64,000 nucleotides of DNA from Clostridium_B lapidicellarium (GTDB lineage: Bacteria > Bacillota > Clostridia > Clostridiales > Clostridiaceae). The notes under the pieces are model-generated. The model saw only the letters and a list, made by a program, of their open reading frames with translations, made no database searches and was not told where the DNA came from. Position numbers and translations under genes: made by a program. Shown here piece by piece: positions 34,021-42,873 of the stretch. Location: NCBI RefSeq assembly GCF_041224415.1, contig NZ_JBGFFE010000003.1:1-64000 (forward strand). Reading direction: 5' to 3'. Position 1 is the stretch's first letter. Every line of letters starts with the position of its first letter.

Positions 34021-34034
34021 CAAATTTTAATTTG
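34021..34034. promoter_or_regulatory. Palindrome in the hut divergent intergenic region
   Basis: CAAATTTTAATTTG is a perfect 14-base palindrome between the regulator and hutU start regions. It is a candidate operator, but the region is so AT-rich that chance is possible. Confidence 0.35.
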
Positions 34035-34102
34035 TATTGACTTTCTGGAGATGCATTTAAGGTAGCATATAAATAGATGAAATTGATACAATATTTAAAT
34101 AA

Positions 34103-34130
34103 TTGAATATCATTTTCATATATGTACAAT
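34103..34130 (+). promoter_or_regulatory. Promoter of the hut operon
   Basis: TTGAAT at 34103-34108 and TACAAT at 34125-34130 with 16 bases between; the start codon follows 25 bases later. Confidence 0.55.
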
Positions 34131-34154
34131 TTAGTCTTACAGGAGGTAAATATT

Positions 34155-36176
34155 ATGATTGATAATGCGGATATCAGCAGTGCTATGACCGTAAAATTAG
34201 ATGATGAACTGCCTGAAATGCCCAAATTTGTGGAAGGAATAAGGAGAGCTCCGGATAGGGGATTTAATCTGACAAAATTACAGACTGAAACTGCCCTAAA
34301 AAATGCTCTGAGATATATTCCTCCTAAATACCATGAGAAATTGATACCGGAATTTTTAAAAGAGCTGACTACAAGGGGAAGAATTTATGGATATAGATTT
34401 AGACCTGAAGGTAGGATCTATGGAAGACCAATCAATGAATATAAAGGAAATTGCGTAGAAGGTAAAGCTTTTCAGGTTATGATAGACAACAATCTGGATT
34501 TTGAAGTCGGACTGTATCCTTATGAACTTGTTACTTATGGTGAAACGGGAAGTGTATGTCAAAACTGGATGCAGTACAGGCTTATAAAAAAATATCTTGA
34601 AGTTATGACCCGGGATCAGACCTTGGTTGTGGAATCCGGCCACCCTCTTGGACTTTTCAGATCAAAACCTGAAGCACCCAGAGTTATAATAACAAATGCA
34701 CTCATGGTGGGTATGTTTGACAACGAGAAAGATTGGGAAGTTGCGGAGGAAATGGGTGTAGCAAATTATGGACAGATGACTGCCGGCGGTTGGATGTATA
34801 TAGGACCGCAGGGAATAGTTCATGGAACTTTCAATACTCTGTTAAATGCAGGGAGGCTTAAACTTGGCATTCCAAACGATGGTGATTTAAGCGGCCATTT
34901 GTTTGTAAGTTCGGGACTTGGAGGAATGAGCGGCGCCCAGCCCAAGGCTATAGAGATAGCAAGGGGGGTTGGAGTGATAGCTGAAGTTGACAAGTCCAGA
35001 ATAGATACAAGACTCGAGCAGGGATGGGTTAAAAAGTGTTCTTCTGATTTAGATGAAATATTCAAGATTGTAAAGGATTATTTGGAGAGAAAAGAGAGCA
35101 TATCTATTGCCTACTGTGGAAATATAGTTGATCTGCTGGAATATATAGTCAAAAACAATATAAAGGTTGATCTTCTGTCAGATCAGACTTCCTGTCATGC
35201 CGCCTATGAAGGAGGATACTGTCCCCAGGGAATCAGCTTTGAAGAAAGGACAAGACTTCTTGCAGAAGACAGGGGAAAATTTAGAGAATTAGTGGATAAA
35301 AGTTTGCGGCGTCATTTTGAACTGGTGAAGTGTCTGGTTGGCAGGGGAACTTATTTCTTCGATTATGGAAATTCTTTTATGAAAGCTGTATATGATGCAG
35401 GCGTTAAGGAGATATCCAAAAATGGAGTAGATGAAAAAGATGGTTTTATATTCCCTTCTTATGTGGAAGATATAATGGGACCTCAGCTCTTTGACTATGG
35501 TTATGGGCCTTTCAGGTGGGTCTGCCTGAGTGGGAAAAAAGAGGATTTGGTAAAAACCGACAGTGCCGCAATGGAATGTATAGATCCGAACAGGAGATAT
35601 CAGGACAGGGATAATTATAACTGGATAAGGGATGCTGAAAAAAATCAGCTTGTAGTTGGTACACAGGCCAGAATACTGTACCAGGATGCCCAGGGAAGAA
35701 TAAACATAGCGCTGAAGTTCAATGAAATGGTCAGAAAAGGCAAAATAGGACCTGTTATGATTGGCAGGGATCACCATGATGTAAGTGGAACGGATTCTCC
35801 TTTCAGAGAGACTTCCAATATAAAAGACGGCAGCAATGTGATGGCAGATATGGCTGTTCAATGTTATGCAGGAAATGCTTCCAGAGGAATGAGCCTTGTA
35901 TCACTTCACAATGGAGGGGGAGTAGGTATAGGAAAAGCTGTAAACGGCGGTTTTGGCTTAGTGCTGGACGGAAGTTTCAGAGTGGATCAAATCATCAGAT
36001 CAGGGATAAATTGGGATGTGATGAGTGGAGTTTCAAGACGTTCGTGGGCAAGAAATGAACATGCTGTTGAAACCGCAGTGCAGTTTAACAGGGATAATAC
36101 GGGTACGGATCACGTAACTCTTCCATATTTGGCAGATGAAAAAGTTGTAAGAGATGCAGTAGATAAATTATTTTAA
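34155..36176 (+). CDS. hutU: Urocanate hydratase
   Basis: Product of 673 residues, longer than the classical 555-residue enzyme but typical for the longer clostridial type. It uses NAD+ as electrophile to hydrate urocanate to imidazolonepropionate. The NAD-binding loop SSGLGGMSGAQPKA, the QTSCHAAYEGGYCPQG segment, DHHDVSGTDSPFRE and the end-region SLHNGGGVGIGKA (glycine-rich, active site) are present. The ATG at 34155 has AGGAGGT eight bases upstream; the longer reading from 34122 would span that site. First gene of the hutU-hutI-fchA-hutH-permease operon. Confidence 0.95.
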   Translation: MIDNADISSAMTVKLDDELPEMPKFVEGIRRAPDRGFNLTKLQTETALKNALRYIPPKYHEKLIPEFLKELTTRGRIYGYRFRPEGRIYGRPINEYKGNCVEGKAFQVMIDNNLDFEVGLYPYELVTYGETGSVCQNWMQYRLIKKYLEVMTRDQTLVVESGHPLGLFRSKPEAPRVIITNALMVGMFDNEKDWEVAEEMGVANYGQMTAGGWMYIGPQGIVHGTFNTLLNAGRLKLGIPNDGDLSGHLFVSSGLGGMSGAQPKAIEIARGVGVIAEVDKSRIDTRLEQGWVKKCSSDLDEIFKIVKDYLERKESISIAYCGNIVDLLEYIVKNNIKVDLLSDQTSCHAAYEGGYCPQGISFEERTRLLAEDRGKFRELVDKSLRRHFELVKCLVGRGTYFFDYGNSFMKAVYDAGVKEISKNGVDEKDGFIFPSYVEDIMGPQLFDYGYGPFRWVCLSGKKEDLVKTDSAAMECIDPNRRYQDRDNYNWIRDAEKNQLVVGTQARILYQDAQGRINIALKFNEMVRKGKIGPVMIGRDHHDVSGTDSPFRETSNIKDGSNVMADMAVQCYAGNASRGMSLVSLHNGGGVGIGKAVNGGFGLVLDGSFRVDQIIRSGINWDVMSGVSRRSWARNEHAVETAVQFNRDNTGTDHVTLPYLADEKVVRDAVDKLF

Positions 36177-36216
36177 TAAATACTTGTTATTAACTGATAA
36201 GAAGGAGATAATTATT

Positions 36217-37470
36217 ATGATAATCAAAAATATAAGCTGTCTTGTTACCTGTGGGGGAAATTGTCCCAAGACAAAAGAAAATCTAAAAGATGCAGGCATA
36301 GTTAATAATGGATATATAATTGTAGACAACAATAGAATAGCAGAAGTTGGCAGCGGAGATGGATATAAAAAATATTTGGGAAGCGGCAGGATTGTAATAG
36401 ACGGCGGCGGTAAGACTGTCACACCGGGACTTGTAGACAGTCATACCCATGTTGTATACGCCGGATCAAGGGAAAAAGAACTTTCCCTAAAACTCAGGAA
36501 TGTAAAGTATATTGACATACTCAAAGCTGGAGGGGGTATACTCAGTACTGTAAATAGTGTAAGAAAGACTCCAATAGAGAGAATTGAAAATGAAACAAAA
36601 AGCAGGTTGGATACAATGCTTCTTCATGGAACTACTACTGTTGAAAGCAAGTCTGGGTACGGCCTGGATTTTGAAAATGAGATAAAGCTGCTTCAGGTAA
36701 ACAAAAATTTAAACGGCAAACATCCTGTTGATATAGTATCTACCTATTTAGGGGCACATGCCGTTCCGGAAGAATTTAAGGATAATAGGGGAGCTTATAT
36801 AGATTTAATGATAAATTCTGTAATTCCCTATGTGAAAGAGCATGAACTGGCGGAATTCATTGACTGTTTTTGTGAAAAAGGGGTATACACTACAGGAGAG
36901 GCGAAAAGAATTTTAGAGGCCGGGAAAAAAGCCGGACTCAAGGCCAAGATACATGCGGATGAAGTTGAATCCGTATCTGCAGCGGAACTAGCCGGTGAAA
37001 TAAAGGCAGTATCTGCAGAACACCTGGTATCTGCTTCTGACAATGGCATAAAGTCTTTGGCTGAAAACGGAGTGGTTGCAGTACTCCTGCCAACAACATC
37101 ATTTTATTTGATGTTAAATAAATTTGCAAGGGCTAGAAAAATGATAAAAGACGGGGTTATAGTAGCCCTGGCTACGGATTGCAATCCAGGCACTTCACCA
37201 ACGGAATCCCTTCAGGCAACCATGACTTTTGCATGCTTTGGACTTAAAATGCTGCCTGAAGAAATAATAAATGCCATGACTATAAACGGTGCTGCTGCAA
37301 TTTCAAGGGAGAATGAAATAGGAAGTATTGAAGTCGGGAAAAAAGCTGATATAACTGTATTCGATGCTAAAAATTTGGATTATCTTATATACCATTTTGG
37401 TGTAAATGCAGTTGATACTGTAATAAAAAACGGAAAAATTGCAGTGGAAAAGGGAAAATTAATGTATTAA
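36217..37470 (+). CDS. hutI: Imidazolonepropionase
   Basis: Product of 417 residues of the amidohydrolase superfamily. It opens the ring of imidazolonepropionate to give N-formimino-L-glutamate. The metal site is visible as DSHTHVVYAG (HxH), then AKIHADEV (His) and the late ATDCNPGTSP (Asp). The substrate-side Arg and Tyr segments (VYAGSREKE, SKSGYGLD) are also present. The start is ATG 36217 with AAGGAGAT just upstream. It lies 40 bases after hutU. Confidence 0.95.
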   Translation: MIIKNISCLVTCGGNCPKTKENLKDAGIVNNGYIIVDNNRIAEVGSGDGYKKYLGSGRIVIDGGGKTVTPGLVDSHTHVVYAGSREKELSLKLRNVKYIDILKAGGGILSTVNSVRKTPIERIENETKSRLDTMLLHGTTTVESKSGYGLDFENEIKLLQVNKNLNGKHPVDIVSTYLGAHAVPEEFKDNRGAYIDLMINSVIPYVKEHELAEFIDCFCEKGVYTTGEAKRILEAGKKAGLKAKIHADEVESVSAAELAGEIKAVSAEHLVSASDNGIKSLAENGVVAVLLPTTSFYLMLNKFARARKMIKDGVIVALATDCNPGTSPTESLQATMTFACFGLKMLPEEIINAMTINGAAAISRENEIGSIEVGKKADITVFDAKNLDYLIYHFGVNAVDTVIKNGKIAVEKGKLMY

Positions 37471-37484
37471 TTTAGGAGGCAGTT

Positions 37485-38123
37485 ATGTTACAGGATCTTA
37501 ATTTGAGGGAATTTATAGATGAATTAGCTTCAAAGTCGCCTGCACCTGGAGGAGGAAGTGTTTCGGCTCTTGCAGCGGCTTTGGCCAGTGCGCTGACCGG
37601 CATGGTATTTAATCTGACAATTGGGAAAAGAGAATATCTGAAATATGAAAACGTATTGAGAGGTACCATCGACTCTTCTATGCATCATATGAATTTATAC
37701 AGTAAAGAATTTTTGACTTTTATGGAGAAAGATACGGAATCTTTCATGTCCTTGATGAGAGCTTATAAGATGCCTAAAAATACAAAAGAAGAGGTAAAAT
37801 TGAGGGAAGACGCCATAAGGAGAGGGAACAGCAAGTCGCTTGAGGTTCCTCTTCGAGTGGCTGAAAATGCCTGCAGGCTGTACCCATATATATTTACTGC
37901 TGTGAATTATGGAAATAAAAATGCAATTTCAGATGCGGGAGTGGCGGCTTCCCTGGTGGAAACTGCAGTAGAAGGTGCGGTTCTCAATGTAAAGATTAAT
38001 ATCCGGAATATAAAAGATGAAAATTACAAGGAAAATTTAAAGAGCAAATGCAGTTGCCTGCTGAAAGAGAGCAGGCAGGAAAAAGAAAAAATAATGGAAA
38101 TTGTAGAGAGTAAATTGGATTGA
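37485..38123 (+). CDS. fchA: Formiminotetrahydrofolate cyclodeaminase
   Basis: Product of 212 residues, all helical, of the FTCD C-terminal/FchA family. It releases ammonia from 5-formimino-THF to give 5,10-methenyl-THF, linking histidine degradation to one-carbon metabolism. The N-terminal signature is seen as SPAPGGGSVSALAAALASAL, followed by NAISDAGVAASLVETAVEGA. AGGAGG is six bases before the ATG. Its last four bases overlap the open frame leading into hutH, although the true hutH start is 45 bases downstream. Confidence 0.92.
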   Translation: MLQDLNLREFIDELASKSPAPGGGSVSALAAALASALTGMVFNLTIGKREYLKYENVLRGTIDSSMHHMNLYSKEFLTFMEKDTESFMSLMRAYKMPKNTKEEVKLREDAIRRGNSKSLEVPLRVAENACRLYPYIFTAVNYGNKNAISDAGVAASLVETAVEGAVLNVKINIRNIKDENYKENLKSKCSCLLKESRQEKEKIMEIVESKLD

Positions 38124-38167
38124 CATTTAACTCACAAGTATTAAAATCACAAGGGGGAAATGAAAAT

Positions 38168-39691
38168 ATGGAAATTGTTACTCTAAATGGTGAAAACCTT
38201 ACTATTGAAGATATTATAAATGTTGCCTACAATGATTATGCAGTTCATATAACTGAGGAAGTCAGAGAAAAAATAAATGATTCAAGAAAGGTAATAGATG
38301 GCATAGTAAGCAGAAATGATGTAAAATATGGAATTACTACAGGATTTGGAAAATTCTCTGATGTAGTTATAACGGGAGAGGAGTGCAAAACACTTCAAAA
38401 GAATTTGATAATGTCACATTCCTGCGGATTCGGGCGAAAATTTCCCAGAGAAATAGTGAGGACGATAATGCTGCTGAGAGCAAATAATCTGGCAAGAGGA
38501 TATTCCGGAATAAGGCTGAGCGTTTTTGAGACACTGCTGGATATGCTCAATAAAGGAGTACATCCGTCTATTCCTGAGAAGGGTTCTTTGGGAGCCTCCG
38601 GTGATCTTGCACCTCTTGCACATATGGTGCTGCCCATGATAGGTGAGGGGGAAGCTGAGTTTAAAGGAGAGATTTTGCCGGGAAAAGATGCTATGGAAAA
38701 AGCCGGCATACCTACAGTTGAATTGGTGGCCAAAGAGGGGCTTGCACTCATAAACGGGACTCAGGTAATGACTGCAGTTGGTTCTCTGGCATTGTATAAA
38801 GCCATAAATCTTTTAAAAGTGAGTGATATTACGGCAGCTCTTACTATGGAAGCTTTAAGGGGAGTTCGGGATGCATTTGATTTGAGAACACATAAATTGA
38901 GGCCCCACAGAGGTCAGATTCAAACAGCTAAAAATATAATTGCTTTGACGGAAGGCAGTACCTTTATGACTGACCAGGGTGACTTGAGAGTGCAGGATGC
39001 CTATGCCCTGAGGTGTGTGCCGCAGGTTCACGGAGCCAGTAAGGATGCTGTAAATTATGTTAAAGAGGAAGTTAAAATAGAGATAAATTCTGTTACGGAT
39101 AATCCTATTATATTTGATAATTCAGACGTTATATCCGGAGGGAATTTTCACGGTGAACCTATGGCGTTAAGCTTTGATTTCCTTGGAATTGCAGTATCTG
39201 AAATAGCCAATATATCGGAGAGAAGACTGGAGAGACTGATAAACTATCAGCTAAACGATCTGCCGCCATTTTTGGCGAAAAATGGGGGGCTTAATTCCGG
39301 ATTTATGATTACACAGTATGCAGCGGCGGCTCTGGTATCGGAAAATAAAATACTTGCCCATCCTGCTTCTGTGGATTCCATACCTTCATCGGCGAATCAG
39401 GAAGATCACGTTAGCATGGGCACTATTGCCGCTAGGAAAGGCCTGGAAATTGTAAACAATACGGCCAGGGTGCTGGCGACGGAACTTATGGCTGCATGTC
39501 AGGCCATAGATTTCAGAAAGGGGCTTAAATTGGGGAAAGGTACTGAAGAAGCCTATAAGGCAGTGAGAAACAAAGTGGATTTCATAGAAAAAGATAAAAT
39601 AATGTATAAAGATCTTGATAAGTGCGAGGGGCTTGTGACAAGCGGAGAACTTTTGAGATCAGTTGAAGAGAAAGTGAAACTGGAAATATAA
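38168..39691 (+). CDS. hutH: Histidine ammonia-lyase
   Basis: Product of 507 residues from the ATG at 38168, which has AAGGGGGAAA upstream; the frame is open further upstream but without a ribosome site. It converts histidine to urocanate and ammonia. The self-forming MIO cofactor comes from Ala143-Ser144-Gly145 (GSLGASGDLAPLAHM). Other active-site blocks are YGITTGFGKF with the catalytic Tyr, QDAYALRCVPQVHGAS and NPIIFDNSD. It is fourth in the operon, although it catalyses the first step. Confidence 0.95.
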   Translation: MEIVTLNGENLTIEDIINVAYNDYAVHITEEVREKINDSRKVIDGIVSRNDVKYGITTGFGKFSDVVITGEECKTLQKNLIMSHSCGFGRKFPREIVRTIMLLRANNLARGYSGIRLSVFETLLDMLNKGVHPSIPEKGSLGASGDLAPLAHMVLPMIGEGEAEFKGEILPGKDAMEKAGIPTVELVAKEGLALINGTQVMTAVGSLALYKAINLLKVSDITAALTMEALRGVRDAFDLRTHKLRPHRGQIQTAKNIIALTEGSTFMTDQGDLRVQDAYALRCVPQVHGASKDAVNYVKEEVKIEINSVTDNPIIFDNSDVISGGNFHGEPMALSFDFLGIAVSEIANISERRLERLINYQLNDLPPFLAKNGGLNSGFMITQYAAAALVSENKILAHPASVDSIPSSANQEDHVSMGTIAARKGLEIVNNTARVLATELMAACQAIDFRKGLKLGKGTEEAYKAVRNKVDFIEKDKIMYKDLDKCEGLVTSGELLRSVEEKVKLEI

Positions 39692-39714
39692 TATAAAAAT
39701 AGGAGGAATTATAT

Positions 39715-41118
39715 GTGAATCTGTTAAGAAAGAAAACCGTAGAAGATTTTAGGGTTTCTGTGAAAAAAAGTGGGCTTAAGAAAGGATTGAGTTCTCTTGA
39801 TCTTGCGGCTTTGGGAATTGGTTCCATGGTGGGAACCGGTGTTTTTGTATCCATAGGTCAGGGGGCACAACTTGCAGGCCCTGCCGTTATAATTTCATTT
39901 ACCGTAGCTGCTATTACAAGTGCCCTCTGTGCACTTACTTATTCTGAACTTGCCACTATGTTTCCGGTGGCTGGAAGTACTTATTCCTATTGTTATGTGG
40001 CTTTCGGGGAGATAATTGCATGGATCATAGGATGGAATCTGATGCTGGAATATCTTGTTTCCGGGGCGGCAGTTGCCTCTGGGTGGTCTGGAACTTTTGT
40101 AGGGGTGTTGAAAACCTACGGCATCAATTTACCCCACCAGCTTACTAATTCTCCACTGGCAGGCGGCATAGTGGATTTGCCTTCCATCATAATCGTGGGC
40201 ATCATAACATGGGTACTGTATATTGGAGTTACTCAAAGTTCCAAGGTGAATGATATTATAGTTGTTATAAAAGTATCCGTGATACTGATATTCATATTTA
40301 TAGGTATGACTCATGTAAATCCTGCAAATTATCATCCTTTTGCACCTTACGGATTCAAAGGTGTAATGTCCGGTGCAGCTATCATATTTTTTGCTTTTAT
40401 AGGTTTTGATGCGGTATCTACTGGAGCGGAGGAAACAGCTAATCCAAAGAGGGATGTACCTATTGGACTTGCTATTTGTCTTGTAACAGTTATTATACTT
40501 TATATAGCTACGGCAGCTATTCTCACAGGGATGGTACCTTTTAAATCAATTGATTTAAATAATGCCCTTCCAAGTGCCTTGGCCAGAGTGGGTATAAACT
40601 GGGGATCCGCCTTGGTGGGTGTGGGAGCTATCATAGGAATGATTTCAACTATCCTTGTAATTTTATATGGACAGATTAGAATATTCATGGTCATGGCAAG
40701 AGACGGACTGCTTCCAAATGTATTCTCCAAAGTGAATGATAAACACAAGACTCCAGGTATGTGTACCGTAATAACTGGAATTGTAACTGCTGTAATATGT
40801 GGATTCCTGCCTTTGGAGGTAATCATAGATCTATGTAATATAGGTACGCTGTCGGCTTTCCTGTTTGTATCTATAGGGGTTATCGTACTTAGAAAAACCA
40901 TGCCGGATGTTGAAAGAAAATTCAAATGTCCCGGAGTTCCATTTACACCCATTTTGACGGTGATATTCTGTGTGTACCTTATGCTTAATCTTCCAAGTGT
41001 AACTTGGATAAGGTTTGCAGTATGGACAGGAGCTGGGATTTTGGTGTATTTTATGTATGGCATGAGACATAGTGTATTGAATGACAGAAAACCTACTTTG
41101 GATAAGAATAAAAATTAA
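39715..41118 (+). CDS. APC-family amino acid permease (probable histidine uptake)
   Basis: Membrane protein of 467 residues with 12 hydrophobic helices. It belongs to the cationic amino acid transporter branch: the helix 1 break reads GIGSMVGTGVFVSIG, and helix 6 reads FFAFIGFDAVSTGAEE followed by NPKRDVPIG. It starts with GTG behind AGGAGG and is the last gene of the hut operon, which makes histidine the likely substrate; that is inference from context. It ends close to the left end of an IS remnant. Confidence 0.85.
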   Translation: MNLLRKKTVEDFRVSVKKSGLKKGLSSLDLAALGIGSMVGTGVFVSIGQGAQLAGPAVIISFTVAAITSALCALTYSELATMFPVAGSTYSYCYVAFGEIIAWIIGWNLMLEYLVSGAAVASGWSGTFVGVLKTYGINLPHQLTNSPLAGGIVDLPSIIIVGIITWVLYIGVTQSSKVNDIIVVIKVSVILIFIFIGMTHVNPANYHPFAPYGFKGVMSGAAIIFFAFIGFDAVSTGAEETANPKRDVPIGLAICLVTVIILYIATAAILTGMVPFKSIDLNNALPSALARVGINWGSALVGVGAIIGMISTILVILYGQIRIFMVMARDGLLPNVFSKVNDKHKTPGMCTVITGIVTAVICGFLPLEVIIDLCNIGTLSAFLFVSIGVIVLRKTMPDVERKFKCPGVPFTPILTVIFCVYLMLNLPSVTWIRFAVWTGAGILVYFMYGMRHSVLNDRKPTLDKNKN

Positions 41119-41132
41119 TTTGGTATCATTAG

Positions 41133-41172
41133 GGGCTGTTGCACAATTAATTTGTGTAACAGTTCGTTTTTT
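41133..41172 (+). terminator. Hairpin at the end of the hut operon
   Basis: CTGTTGCACAA pairs with TTGTGTAACAG around ATTAA and is followed by CGTTTTTTT. It coincides with the left end of the IS remnant and now probably terminates the hut transcript. Confidence 0.6.
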
Positions 41173-41230
41173 TGCTTAAATATATGAAATGCAGGGCTCG
41201 AAAGCCCTGAAAATATTGTATAATTAATTT

Positions 41231-41605
41231 ATGCAAAAAACAAATTATCAACATGAAAATTATACCGAAATAAGAAAATATTATCTTCCAGATGCCATAG
41301 AAGATTTATTTTACCAGCTTGTAAAACATTTGGAAAAAATTATAGAAGCCAATGCCAACCGTTACACTTTTGTATGGAAAAAAGTTGTGGCTAAAAATGA
41401 GAAAAAAATGTCTGTTAAAATACAAGCTTCTGTCAATAAAATAAATAAGTTTTATAAAACAAATTTTAGAGTAGAGAAATTAACGATAATAGACGATCCT
41501 AAATGGATCCTGAAATATCTTTATAAGAAAAAAGAAGCAGAGAATATTAAATTTGTACAAGAGCCTGGAGAAATAAAAAGATATATGTATCAAAAAAATT
41601 CATAA
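41231..41605 (+). pseudogene. Remnant of an IS1182-like transposase
   Basis: A reading frame of 124 codons. The N-terminal about 35 residues (YYLPDAIEDLFYQLVKHLEK) look like a transposase start fused to a middle segment (TFVWKKVVAKNEKKM, then KIQASVNKINKFY, then AENIKFV) that in IS1182 transposases lies between catalytic blocks. No DDE residues can be assigned. An internal in-frame deletion would explain this. There is no ribosome site before the ATG. A non-transposon small protein remains possible. Confidence 0.4.
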
Positions 41606-41645
41606 ATGAGCGCCAGCTGTCATACGGAAATATAAAAACAGAGAG

Positions 41646-41690
41646 CTGTAAAACTACTTTAAAAAATAGTTTTACAACACTCCCTTTTTT
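41646..41690. terminator. Hairpin at the end of hutG / right IS end
   Basis: TGTAAAACTA and TAGTTTTACA pair around an A/T-rich loop, followed by CACTCCCTTTTTT. It lies just past the hutG stop codon (41689, minus strand) and could terminate transcripts of either strand. Confidence 0.55.
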
Positions 41691-42708
41691 AAATTTGCAA
41701 AGATAGATTTTTTATTTCGCACAGTGTGTTTACAAGGGAAAATACTATGACGGCCGCCAGATTTGCAGTGGCATTATCCTGATCAAATCTGGGCGATACC
41801 TCACATATGTCGAAACTCACCACTTTATTTGATTTTAATATATATTTGAGGTATTTCAGCACTATTTCAGGATCAAGGCCAAAGGACTGGGTGGCACTCA
41901 CTCCGGGTGCATAGGATGAGGAAAAGACATCAGAACATGTTGTTACATAAATGTATTTGTGTTTTTCAATGAATTTGGATAGTTTATCCAGCACTTTTGG
42001 ATTGGATTTTTCATTTATGTCTTTTGCAAGTATGTAATCAATTCCCAACCTGTCAGCCGTCTTGAAAAGCTCCAGTGTATTGCTGTGGATTTGGATGCCA
42101 ATGCAAAGGTATGAATAGTTTATGTTTCTTGCAGTATTTATGTCATGTATTTGCCTGAACATGGTGCCTGAGCTTCCATAATTCTTATAAGGCCTTATAT
42201 CAAAATGTGCATCGAAATTTATAATGCCTATGTCCGGTGAAGGATCAAATTTATCTAAATTCTTCAACATGCCTTTGTAGTTTCCCAGAGCTGTTTCATG
42301 GCCACCTCCAAGTACAATGGGAAAGAGATTCAAACCTAAAATTCTATATACTGCTTCTGCAAGTAGGTTTTGGCTTCTTCCAAGTGAAGAACCTTCACAA
42401 TATACATCTCCACAGTCGAATAATCTTACATCTTTTGTAAAAAAGCAGGGAAGATTTGCCATCTCAAGCCTGATACTTTTAGGACCTTTGGAGGCACCGG
42501 TTCTGCCTTTATTTATTTTAACGCCCTCGTCACAGCAAAATCCGATAAGGCCAAATCCCAGTTTACCGGTATAAGGTTTTAAGTCGGGATTTCTTAAATC
42601 TATATTTTTAATCCATTGATGCCATCTAAAAGCATTGAAATCAGTTGTGCTGTCAATTCGTCCTTTCCAAATGGAATTATCGGTAGTTTTATAATTGAAA
42701 TCAAACAT
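41689..42708 (-). CDS. hutG: Formimidoylglutamase
   Basis: Product of 339 residues of the arginase/agmatinase superfamily. It hydrolyses N-formimino-L-glutamate to glutamate and formamide. Manganese-site motifs are LGGGHE and NFDAHFDIR. The third motif, usually D-x-D, reads C-S-D (TTCSDVFSSSYAPGVSA), so one canonical Asp ligand is Cys; as far as I recall some HutG enzymes share this. The APGVSA context favours HutG over arginase or agmatinase. It is convergent with the hut operon, has its own start region (AAAGGGGG before the ATG), and duplicates the fate of formiminoglutamate that ftcD/fchA also handle. Confidence 0.85.
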   Translation of the reverse strand: MFDFNYKTTDNSIWKGRIDSTTDFNAFRWHQWIKNIDLRNPDLKPYTGKLGFGLIGFCCDEGVKINKGRTGASKGPKSIRLEMANLPCFFTKDVRLFDCGDVYCEGSSLGRSQNLLAEAVYRILGLNLFPIVLGGGHETALGNYKGMLKNLDKFDPSPDIGIINFDAHFDIRPYKNYGSSGTMFRQIHDINTARNINYSYLCIGIQIHSNTLELFKTADRLGIDYILAKDINEKSNPKVLDKLSKFIEKHKYIYVTTCSDVFSSSYAPGVSATQSFGLDPEIVLKYLKYILKSNKVVSFDICEVSPRFDQDNATANLAAVIVFSLVNTLCEIKNLSLQI

Positions 42709-42873
42709 AAAAATTAACCCCCTTTAATGTCACTATAAATATTTTACCTTAATTTAGACAATTATTCCAGAAAATAAAACTAATTTTTTTAATTAACATT
42801 ATAAATATTATGTAAATTAAAAAATAAAGTAAACCAAAATAAGTATATAATATAATCAAGGAGTTGATAGAAA

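Larger units (their letters stand above)
41132..41684 (+). mobile_element. Decayed IS1182-like insertion element
   Basis: The two ends are imperfect inverted repeats: GGGGCTGTTGCACAATTA at 41132-41149 and, reading in from the right end, GGGAGTGTTGTAAAACTA at 41684-41667 (13 of 18 match). Each end can also fold into a hairpin. Between them is one short reading frame resembling pieces of an IS1182-type transposase. At 553 bp it is about a third of a full element. No target duplication could be made out. The family name is from memory of such ends and protein stretches, not from a search. Confidence 0.5.

Noticed and set aside
34099..34124. A TTGAATATCATTTTCA stretch before hutU resembling a Fur box
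   Set aside because: Only one half matches; the symmetry seen at 13424-13438 is missing, and the bases are better explained as the -35/spacer of the hut promoter.
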